Origin: Achatina immaculata
Lineage: Eukaryota; Mollusca; Gastropoda; Stylommatophora; Achatinidae
Reading direction: 5' to 3'
DNA length: 64,000 nt
Assembly: GCA_009760885.1 (NCBI GenBank)
Contig: CM019707.1
Coordinates: forward strand, 37,254,234 to 37,318,233
A program made the translations under genes and the position numbers. The notes beneath the pieces are model-generated. The model did no database searches. It saw only the letters and a program-made list of their open reading frames with translations, and was not told the DNA's origin. Each line of letters opens with the position of its first letter. Positions within the stretch are counted from its first letter, which is position 1. Of this stretch, positions 11,073-23,000 are shown one piece after another.

Positions 11073-14000
11073 CTGTGGAAGGAACATAAAAACAATTCTC
11101 TTCACATTTCATACCATAGACTGGAAGAATTTTATTCAATTATATTCCTACAATATAGCACTAAGATGGACACCACAGGGGAACAGAAGTAAGGGTAGAC
11201 CAAAAGAGACATGGAGAAGAACAAAAGAAAGGATGTTGATCAATAGAGGGGTCACCTGGGCAAGAGCAGAAAAAAAGGCAAAGGACAGGCATTTGTGTAA
11301 AACCCTTGCAGAAGCCCCATGTGCCCTGGGCACTTAAGGTTCTGAAGAGAGAGATATTCCCACAATACTAGGAGGTGATGAAAACTTGTCTGACCAAGAA
11401 GGGCATGACCTAGATACCATGAAGCTTGTTATGTTATTTCACATATTCAGCCCTGAAGTTCAACACCTGGCACACTATTTCTCACATCTGGCACATCGTT
11501 TCTCACGTCTCTTTAACCCTTCTGATATCTGGTCGCTGAAATACTGTGCTACTGCTGCCATCACCTCCGAACCATCTGAAAATTTCCTCCCTTTCACTTT
11601 TTTTTTTTTTAACGGTTGGGAAACAGGAAACAGATAAAGCAAGATCTGGTGAGCACGGTGGATGTTCTATGCACTCAGACCCCAAATTTCTTCAGATTAT
11701 CCAAAGTCTTGTGAGAGGGTGCACTGTCCGGAAAAAAAAAAGATAATACCTTTCCGCAGCTTCCCTCATCGCATTTCCTTTTGAATCATCTTTACTGACA
11801 CAGCAAGTTACAGTAGTGTTCTGCATTAATTGTTTGCTGTTTGGCCCATCAGAAGATAGTCAATCATCAAAAATACCTCACATATTCCAAAAAAAAAAAA
11901 AAAAGTGGCCATGACCCTTCCTGCTGACTTTCAGGTCCCAAGTTTCTTGGAGAAACTAAATTCTTGAAGTAAACTGTTTGATCTCATGTTCAAAATGGTG
12001 TAACCATGTTTCATGAACAGCGATGAGTCGTTCCAGACGGATATCACTGAACTGCTTAAAATGCTGCTAAATAAACTTGGAGGTGTCAACTTGATTTCAT
12101 TTCTCATCGGAACTCAAACATCTTGGCACTCACTTGGCTGATGGTATCTGCGTACTCAAATGCTGACGGTGCTTCCTGGATATCTCTTGTGTCTCACCAA
12201 CTGTTTTAGTCAAAATTTTTTTTGATCCACCAAAATCACAAACATGATCAACAATTTCTGGACAGCTGACGCTGCTGAAGGCCTTCCAGATCTTGCCGCA
12301 TCCCGAGTCTCGAAATCTCCACGCTGGAAGTTAGCACAGCACTTCTTCACAGTCGAGTATGATAGGCACTTGTCACTCAAAGCACAGCATTTCTTCACAG
12401 TCGAGTATGATGGGCACTTGTCACTCAAAGCACAGCACTTCTTCACAGTCGAGTATGATGGGCACTTGTCACTCAAAGCACAGCACTTCTTCACAGTCGA
12501 GTATGATGGGCACTTGTCACTCAAAGCACAGCACTTCTTCACAGTCGAGTATGATGGGCACTTGTCACTCAAAGCACAGCACTTCCTCACAGTCGAGTAT
12601 GATGGGCACTTGTCACTCAAAGCACAGCACTTCTTCACAGTCGAGTATGATGGGCACTTGTCACTCAATGTTTTCAGCACTCACTCAAGATTTCCTTTGG
12701 TGTTTCCTTCTGCAGGAACCAGAAGTTTAGTTCACACTTGAAAATTTCACACACTTCACTGACATGCTTCTGCCATTGATCTTCCATGAAAGCTGGCACT
12801 TTACATTATAAAATAACACTCCTTCCAGCTACAGCGACAAAATTACGCTCTGGGTTTTGGGGCACGGGCCAGACCAAAAACATTTTTAGCAAAGCTTCAT
12901 GGAAGAGTGGTTGAATTTCACTCAACTATACTCTCACAATACGTGACACTGACGTATCAAGCCCTGTTCACTTGCACATCAGAAAATCTGTTTGTGTTTT
13001 TTCTTCCACTTTTTAGCCCGAGTCTAGTCCTGCATGAGTGAGGCTCATATTTTCACACGAAAAAAAAAACAACACTTGCTTATACTTTAATGCATGTTCA
13101 AGTGTGTCATAGTGTGCCTGGCCCTGCATCCTGAGATTTGAATATATTAAAAAAAAAACAGTTCACATGTTAACAAAATAATAGGAGGGCAAGATTTTTT
13201 AACAAAATAACAGGAGGACAAGATTTTTTAACACAAGATGAACATATGATATAGCGCTTATGTTATCACAAATTAAATGATGTGTCACGGACCCTGTCTA
13301 TATATCCTGGTCATATACTATCGCAACTTAAATGATGTGTCGAGTACCCTGTCTATATATCCTGGTCATATACTATCGCAAATTAAATGATGTGTCGAGT
13401 ACCCTGTCTATATATCCTGGTCATATACTATCGCAAATTAAACGATGTGTCACGGACCCTGTCTATATATCCTGATCATATACTATTGCAAATTAAATGA
13501 TGTGTTGAGGACCCTGTCTATATATCCTGGTCGTAGACTATCACAAATTATACAATGTGTCCAGTACTCTGTTATATACTCTGGCTACACTGTAAAAATA
13601 AATACAACACCCATTTCCTCCGACCTTCGATCTTCCAGAAAACTGTTAAAAAAAAAAAAGACGAAACATTTACCTAAAATAGCACTGTTAAGTGCTGCAC
13701 AGACGGGCTCTCTCTTGATAGGCAGGAGCTGACTACCTAAGGGACTGTTCCAGGGATCAGAGTAGGCTAGCAGGCTGAAGGCATCCTGTAATGACATTGA
13801 GGATTAGGGATTAGAGTAAGCCTGTAGGCATCCTGTAATGACAATGAGGATTAGGGATCAGAGTAAGAATCTAGTTAAATATCATCCCTCTGTTTTATCT
13901 TAACTCTTCCGATACCAGGCTACCCTCTAGGGCAGTTGCTGTTTTCACATTGGAACCCAGTCCACCCTATAAGGCTTCTGATTTGTTTCATCGAAAACTC

Positions 14001-17000
14001 GATGCAACTTTTCATTTAGCCAACCAGAACTCTTCTAATCCAAAGTTTAGCTAGTTTAGCATCCGGTCATGCCGGAGATGAAAGGAAATCAAGAAGTGGA
14101 TCGATCTGAGTGTAATTTTTTCAAGTTTTTTCGAGGTTGGTTGGTAGAATGGTCATACTGATCGACTAGACCTAGCTTACTAAATGTGTTTTTCACATCT
14201 GTAGACCTGTTAGATTTATTGGATATCAAAAGCGTCCGCAATTATCGATATTTCTGTACCGATATACATATTCTGCATTGGATTCTGGCACATTTCAGGT
14301 ATGTAAAACTTTGATTTTAGTGCTCAGCCCTAAAAAATATTTTTAGCGCCAAAAAATCGTTCGATCTTTTCAGAATAGTTTTTTTTCTATTCTTTGTTTT
14401 TTTAAAATGATAAATAACTTCATTTATGGAATCTTCTTTCATTTCCACTTATTTTAACACTTCCTGGGCCAAAGACGGGGAAATCCGTTTTTCCGGTTTC
14501 CGTGCGTTGTTGGCCAAAAGGCAGATTTGCCGTTTTCGATGGTAGTCTTATTTAAACTGTTTCTAGTGTGTTATTTAAAATAATTTTTGGTTGTCTGTAT
14601 TTTTACTGCAAAGTTAATATAATAAAATATTGTTTTTAATCTTCATAACTTTAAAAAAAGTAGAAATCTCGCGGTATTAGTTATCTGAAACATGTGTTTA
14701 CGAGATCTTGCCAAGTCGACATTTTGTGCAAATGGCGGAGCACGTTACGCTCGAAAATACTGCAATTGTACAATGAAATTTGCCCTGAATTTTTTGTCAG
14801 ACTACCCTAGTGATGAATAAAAATCACTGTTTAATGATGCTAGTAATGAAATTGATGTGTTTCAAAGTGATTTCTGTGACGGTGATCGGATTAAAAATAC
14901 GACAACTAGGCATAGTGTTGCAGAGTCAGAAGTGAAAATTCAAGTGACAGTGTTATTGTGATTCAATGTCAGGATATGATGCTTCAACAGTAAGTATTTC
15001 ACATTTTTTATGTGATATAGTTAGCAGTGATATAGGTGTGTGGAGTAACATTGATTCTACACCAGTTCTTGGAGAATTTCTAGGAAATTCTGGTGTTTCA
15101 GTGAATGTAAACAAACTAGACAGCATGGAGGAAATTTTCAGTACGGTGTTTGGCAATGATTTTTTTAAAACTGTTACCTCATCATGAAAATTTATACTGT
15201 GCACAGACACAACATATGAACAAACTACTGCCTTTTTGTCTGAAAATATAACACATTGAACAAATTCTTTGAATTGATCATTTTGATGGGCCAGACTAGG
15301 AAGCCACACTGGAAAATATTACTGGACAACAGACCCTCTTCTGGAAACACCAATATTTTCAAAAACAATGAGCAGAGCTAAATATGAGCATCTTGTGACA
15401 CTTCTGCATTTCTCTGACAACTCTCAGACATTTCCAGAAACAAGTAGAATTAGCAAAATAAAACCTCTGATGGATTTTTTTGGCCTAAATTTCAAGAGTT
15501 GTATAAACCGAAGCAGCAGCTTAGACTGATGAAGGAAAGACGAAAGACTTGTTCGCATGATATCAACAATGCACAACAGTGATTGTCTGGAATAGTAAAG
15601 AATCATGTTCTGGTGAATACTGAGGATCAAGGCACTAAAAAAGCATCATCTAGGAAGTGCAGAGTGTGCTTGGTCAATGAGAAAAAGAGTGAAACAAATT
15701 TTTTTTGTCAAAGTTGTCAAGTTCCATTGCATTCAGATAATTGTTTCACAAGATATCACACACTCAAGAAGTACTAGAGGGTCTTGGGAGTCTGTCTACC
15801 AACCTGGATTAATTTATCTCAATGGTGAGTAGAGATATGCATGTTTTTCTAAGTCCACTCAAAAAAGTTCATTTTTCAGAAAAATGGCTGGGAACTGGGG
15901 GTTTTCAGGGTAAATAACTGTGGTCCACAAAGTGTTAATATGAGATACACACGTGTTGATGAAGGAGTCTGTCTGTTACAATGAATTTTATAAAGGGACC
16001 CCCTTATATGAAAACCCGCTCGGCCACGTAACATCTGCATTGGTACCAATGTAGCGTCCGTGTTTTTTTAAGTGGTATCGAAAGAGTTAAGAAGCAGGTA
16101 CGGTTAACTCTTCTCGTGCCTTTGGTCACTATAGTGTTGCTTCCGGTTTTCTGACATGGTACGTATCGTCGCTATATTGACGCTTGGTCTGTTTCATTAA
16201 AAAAAAAACAGCTGTAACATTTAGATTGTAAATATTTTGTCCGTGTTTCTGGTGACACTTTTCAAAATGGTGAAAGAGTCCTTAGAAGCGATGCCGAGCG
16301 AGAAAAAGTAAGAGAAAAATAAAAAATTTTCAATTTTTGATGATGTAGATAGGGGTATGGACATGGCCTGTGACCACCCCACTGCTCTTGAATGTATCCC
16401 AAGTAGATCTAGACATATTAGACGACTGGAGAAGTAGTTCGGAGGTTATTTCAGACAATTAATTTAGTGAGAATGCAACAAAGAATCACAAAACGAGATC
16501 GACAAGTAGATCTAGACATCTCAGATGGCAAGTAGTGTAGATCTAGACCTAGCTGATGGTGAGCTGGACACAGTCATTGTCTAAAAACACCACATTACTT
16601 CTTTTTTCCTAAAAAACTCTGCATTTATGAAATCTTCATACATTTAGTTATATTTTGAAACATAATAAGTACGCGGAAGTACATGGAAATACTGTTTTCC
16701 ATTCCATTTTACAACTATACTCCCTATACAGATCAAGACCCGCGCTTTTTGTGTGGCACTGACGGGAATGTCCACATTTTTTTCTGGGCATGGGAAGAGT
16801 TAAACTGTCATCCCTCTTTCTGTTATCTAGGTAGGTGATAATGTTAAAATGTCATCCTTCTATGTGTTGTCAAAGACTGTAGATAAGGTTAAAATGTCAT
16901 CTCTCTACGTGTTGTCAAAGACTGCAGATAAGGTTAAAATGTCATCTCTCTATGTGTTGTCAAAGGCTGCAGATAAGGTTAAAATATCATCTCTCTATGT

Positions 17001-20000
17001 GTTGTCAAAGGCTGCAGATAAGGTTAAAATGTCATCCTTCTATGTGTCATAAGCTATGAATAACTTTTAAAAAAAAATCACAGAGCAAGCTAAAGACAGA
17101 AAATATAAACAGCACCAAGAAAACTCTCTTAAAGGCAAGAGAAATCTATAAAACAGATATAAACAGCACCAAGAGAACTCTCTAAAAGACAAGAGAAATC
17201 TACAAAACAGATATAAACAGCACCAAGAGAACTCTCTAAAAGACAAGAGAAAGCTATAAAACAGATATAAACAGCACCAAGAGAACTCTCTTAGAGGCAA
17301 GAGAAATCTATAAAACAGATATAAAAAAGCACCAAGAAAACTCTCTTAACGACAAGAGAAAGCTATAAAACAGATATAAACAGCACCAAGAGATCTTTGT
17401 GAGACGGGGAACATAGATCTGTTTGCTTAAAGACTTTGACCTACTTCTGTAGACCAGAAACTTGTAGCAATCAACACTAACTGTAATTGTTATTTTTGTA
17501 AAATGCAATGTCAGGTTGGTGGACGGATGGGGACATGAAGATCACCAGCAGGGATGAGGAAAATCTGGTGTGAAACCAATGAATCCAGGACGTGACAAGC
17601 CTATGGGTCTTTACAACAATGGCTATCAGAATGAGGTAAACAAAACAGAGCCAGCAGACTATAAGTGGAGGGGAATGGATATCGTTGAAGCACTCATCAG
17701 ATTCCTCATCCCAAAGTCAGAGTGTCTCTGTGGAACTGTCTCAAAGCTATCTGGTCAGCCAGCGTTGCATGCTGGATCTGACATGGAGAAGGGGCTTAAG
17801 TACAGCCACCAGAGGCTGGAAAACAGAAGTTTTGGCCAGGCCAGACCTACACCATTGTCTTCATGGCAGTCTGGGCCACAGTCTGCCCTAGCAAGGAAAT
17901 GTGCTGAAGTCGGAGGTACCCAGCCAAAAGGCGCATCGCAAAAATCAGGGTATCATCGTCAGTGTGCATGTGAAGAAGAAGAAGAAGCACCAAGAGAACT
18001 ATCTAAAAAACAAGAGAACATTATAAAATGGACATAAATAGCACCAAAAGAACTATCTAAACACAACAGAATGTTACAAAACAGATATAAACAGAACTAT
18101 CTAAAAGACAACAGAATGTTACAAAACAAATATAAAAAGCACCAGCATAACTATCTAAAACACAACATAACATTACAAAACGGATCTAAACAGCACCAAC
18201 AGAACTATCTAAAACACAACAAAACGTTATAAAGGAGATCTAAACAGCACCAACGGAACTATCTAAAACACAACAAAACGTTATAAAGGAGATCTAAACA
18301 GCACAAACGGAACTATCTAAAAGACAACAGAACATTCCACAGTAATGGAAGCAACGTTACACTATCTGGATGCAGCAACTCATCAGTCACGCCTCCAGCA
18401 GAACAAACCTGGAGCCTCTTCTTATTGGCTTCATTTTTGCCGAAGTCCTTTCTCAGCTTCTGGCTCATTGTCTTCAGCTCCCTCCCGAAAGCCAACATCT
18501 TCTCTATGGCAGCTTCATTTCCACCACACATCTGACGCACTTGGACCTGGGGACCATCCACTTCTGAAAGAGAACAACTTTCTTTACCAGCAGTCAAAAG
18601 AAGAGACTGATAAGTATCACTCTTTTTTAATCACAAATGAGTCACATCATCTATACCACTCCCCTGGTGAAGGCAAACATAAGTTGCCCAAATTGTTGCC
18701 GTGCTTTTTTACAACTACAAACTTCAAGTTCTTTGTGCCTGGTGTAAATAATAACTTGAAACGCTGGCGCTGTTTTTGAATAGAAAGTGGCATGTACTCC
18801 CTCGCTCTCAAGGTCCTTGCAGACAGGCATAGGATATCATGTCCTTCCACAACCCTCAATCCCTTGTGCATCTCAACAGGCCTGTCATTGAGAACTTCCC
18901 GTGCCAGGATGCCAAACATCTTTTCTCATGTCTACTTCTGTCTCTTCCACCTTCCATCTTCCCTTAGACCATACAATCAGTAGACATTATGGTCTATGTA
19001 TATTCTGTGTATCTATACCAAAACATACAGGACAAAGAAACAGGAAAAGATAAGAAAAGCTAAATTAACATATCTTATCTTATATCCTTCCCGTGCCATT
19101 AAACGTCACATAGGGCTCGCAAAGTAGTAAATTAACATATATAAAATATAAATACCAGTTACCTATGGTAGAATGGCTTGGATGCACTTCAGGGTGCAGT
19201 TCAATCATCCCAAGATGGGACAAAATGAAAAAGAAAATAAAGAAAAGCAACTCACAGACCTCTGTGAATCATGATCCCCCCCCACCATCCCAAGTGTCAG
19301 GAGTTTAACACAGCTGAAACATGTATCTCTGTCCTTCTGTGCGTGTGGACGTGTTAGAGAGAGAGAGACTTCCTCTGATGATCTAGGGAGTTGTTTTTTC
19401 ACTCTCTACAGTAGAGAGTTTTCTGCACACACAACAGATAAGAATGAACACAAAAGAAAAGAAAATGAAAAAACGGAGCACTTAGCAATATGAAGATCTG
19501 TCTAAGCTTAATACAAGTTACTCATAACTTAACTGCTCCACATTTTTTTATTTTTACATATCTGTTGTATATCAGACGTGTTATATTTCATATAAGCAAA
19601 GCTACAGCAATGACAGTAGCAACATCTTACCCATATGTTCATCGTCACCAGCACATAACTGTGTCCCATTTACTTGTGAATTTCCAACGGAGAGCACAGT
19701 CAAATGCCCTCTCTCATCACAGAAATCCATCTCGTTCCCATCGATTAACTTCAGATTGTCAGAAACTCCGTTCAGTGTTATATGATTTACGCTAACCAAG
19801 GTATTTGCCGAGTTCATTATGGCTTCTTCTTCTTCCTCTTCTTCTTCAACAAAACCATGGCTCATCTGGTTTCTGCTTTGCACTGCGCTCTTAACATCAC
19901 TGCCGTTGCTGTAGCCACTATGATTATGCTGTTGCTGCTGCTGATGGACTGTTGCTTGCGAGGTGGGATTCTGGTTGTTCTGACATTTCCCCGGTGATTT

Positions 20001-23000
20001 GCCAGGGATGTTGTACGCTGAGCTGCTGCTGGAGGTATGATGATGTGTCTGCTGCTGATGAAAAGTCTGCTGCTGCTGCTGGCCGAAATGAAACACATGC
20101 TGCTGAGGACCAGGTTGATGAGGAAGAGGTCTATCAGAATGAATGCTGTGATAAGGATGATGAGCAGGGCTGAAACAATTGTTCTCATCCTGGTTACAAA
20201 AAGATTTAATGCTGCGAGTGTTGCTGCCTCCACTTGTCAGGGTATAACCAGAGACGCCCCCTGAACCGTAACCGGAGAAGCCGTTTCTGATTTCACTGTC
20301 TGTACCATTGACCATCTCCACAAACTGCCGACACTTGAGCATGAACAAGAGGTCAGGTTTGGCATCCAACAACTTGGGATACAGGGCTTGTGTAGTTTCT
20401 ATTGCTTCTCCCATCCGCCCAGCTAAGACTAGTTTCTGAATTTCTGCAGAATAAAGCAGACAAGCTAACCACAAACATGGCTAAATACTGACAGTGCCCT
20501 TCATCATCATTTATATTACAAATGTTATCTATTTATTATTTATTCAGCTCATCTCAGAACTTGGCTATATCAGGGCATCAGACTATTTTGGGGCACTTGG
20601 CTATATCAGGGCATTTCACTAGATCATTAGACTTGGCTACATCAGCACATCTGACTATATCAGAACATTTCATTATGTCAAGGCAGGTGGTTACACTGGA
20701 GTACTTGGCTTTGCCATGGCACATGACTATATCAGGGCATATTAACTGTATAAGAGAATTTCACTACACCAGAGCACTTGGCTGTATCAAGGCACCTGAC
20801 TGTATCAGAGCATTTCACTACATCAGGCTATTTGACTGTATCAGGGCATTTGGTCATATCAGAGCATTTCACTACACCAGGGCATTTCACTACACCAGGG
20901 CACATGGCTGTACCAGGGGACTTGGCTATGTCAGGGGCACCTGGCTTATCAGGGCATCTTTTAAGTCATTTTGCCTGATCTATTTCGGAGAATCAATTCA
21001 TGCAGAACTCTGGTTTAAAGGGTCTCAGCTGTCTGTGGATAAATTTTAAAAAGGCCGAAATCTGCAAGCAAAATATGTTGAGGAGAAGAAGACCGGTCTT
21101 TGCAAACACACACACACTGCTTGCTGTTCACTGTGGCTGGCTATGCCAACCCAAGGCCGGTGGACTCAGCCATGAAAGGAGCTGCTATGCAAGATGATGC
21201 CTACGCAAAACCCGCTGCTTCAAAAACCATCCTCAAAAAAAAAAAAAAACATTGCAGATACTTCAGCAAAACTGACAAACAATCAGGCCACGTGGAGATG
21301 CCAATCAAGCCAATCTATTGTTCCCCTCTCCCCCCCTTTCTCTCCTCTTTCCCAGTACCTCAATTTGGTACAAGAACCAAAGAAAGTTAGAAACAGAGAC
21401 AGACAGATAGAGACGAATAAAGAAAAAAAAAAAAAAAAAGAAGCAAGGTGATGTCTTAATTTAATGTTAGAAATCTTGACATACTTTGTCTGTTTCTTAT
21501 ACTTTCGATGTTTTCCACAATGGGCTGATCCGTGGATTTGGAGAAGGCCTGGGCAGACAAGCAGTAGCCATGGTGGACAAGGTACGAGGACACAACTCTG
21601 GGCGGACAAAAATGAGAAAAGAGCCAGTAAGACTATTCTGTATCTCCTGTCCATGCCATGAAACCCGACTTATCACACAACATCAGCTTCTGTCAAATGT
21701 ACACATTTTCTGATTAAAAAACAAAATAACATGAAGGTTATTTCTAAGGCTGACAGCAGGTAGGTCTTGTAACTACCTGGAACTGCGAACTGATGCTCTT
21801 TGCAGCCAACGCAGTGAAAATGTTGAGGCACAACATCATGTCAACCTCTGGAGCCAGGTCAAGGCAGCCATTTTCTTTTTCTGTCCCTGACTGCAGCTAA
21901 AAAGCTGGGGGCGGGGGGTGCTATTTCTTTAGCAGACTGCACCACCATGGGGACTATGCCAGGCTGTCTGTTACTGGGGAGGGAGGGGGTAGGACAGGGT
22001 CTTGATCAGCTATGGTTTGCCAACCCCGACGGTAGCATGTCAGATATGGGTTGCTGACTGCCAAAATGGACAGCATCTTTGCCCCCCCCCACACATACAG
22101 ACATGTGTTTCACATATACAACACACACCAACATTAAAGGTTGGACCACAACATACAGCGGGTGTCTGAGTGGCGAAGTGGTTAGTGCACTGGTCTCTCA
22201 TGGCGAAGGTCGGGGGTCTGAATCCGGCCGGAGGCACCCCAGTCACCCAGCTGTAGAAATGGGTACCCGACTTCTTCTGGAGTTGGGGAAGGAAAGGCGG
22301 CCAGCCGTGATACTGACCATATCACCCTCTAGTGTGCTGACAGGTCAAGGAAAAAATGGGCACTAACACCGTATCCCTATGTGCCTCTAAGGCATGACAG
22401 GATTACCTTTACCTACAACATACAGCACAAATGTACACCATGCTGGACCACATGCTAAACCCCCAACTGAACCTCTGGTCTGCTGAGTGAGTCACGGACT
22501 CTGAACCTATGTCAGGTGAAATCAGGAGTCAGGAGAAATGTACAATTTATGAAAATGTCGCAGCTGGACAGAAAAAAAAAAATAAAGGTGTCATGTCACT
22601 AGACTTGTCCGGCATACCAATCCCTCAACTTTGCTTTAACCAACATACAGAACACATACACACACACATAAACCAGGCTGGACCTTAACTGAAAGCAACA
22701 TACAGCAGACATCAACATGTACACATGAAAGGTTTTACTTGTGAAGGGCTGTCTGAAATTCTCCTGCAACGTCTGAAACTGGAAATCTTTCTATCGTCAG
22801 CCTGGTCTTCAGCCTCCATTCCTGAGCAGTTCATAAAAAAAAAAAAAAACATACAAGAAACTTAATTGTCCCATTATGTTCTACATTTGCTTTCCGTCCA
22901 TTACCACAATTAAAACTCTGAACATAACATCTAAGTAGAAATACAAATCTTCTTCTTCTTCGAGCAGCTCTCTAAGCCATTGCTGTGGACAAGACACGTC

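Larger units (their letters stand above)
13900..16090. mobile_element. Outer TTAA-flanked element enclosing a piggyBac relic
   Basis: Left end TTAACTCTTCCGATACCAGG at 13900; the reverse complement of the right end at 16090 is TTAACTCTTTCGATACCACT. The ends match over about 18 bp with few differences and carry TTAA. The interior holds a second, complete TTAA element (14454-15938). Confidence 0.7.

Noticed and set aside
17570..18037. 155-codon open frame as a gene
   Set aside because: No recognisable domain, no splice context, ends within a (GAA) tail and minisatellite. More likely part of an inserted repeat.
18647..18919. 90-codon minus frame as a further RanBPM exon
   Set aside because: Exons 9 and 10 already join in phase with family residues on both sides; this frame lacks any family similarity.
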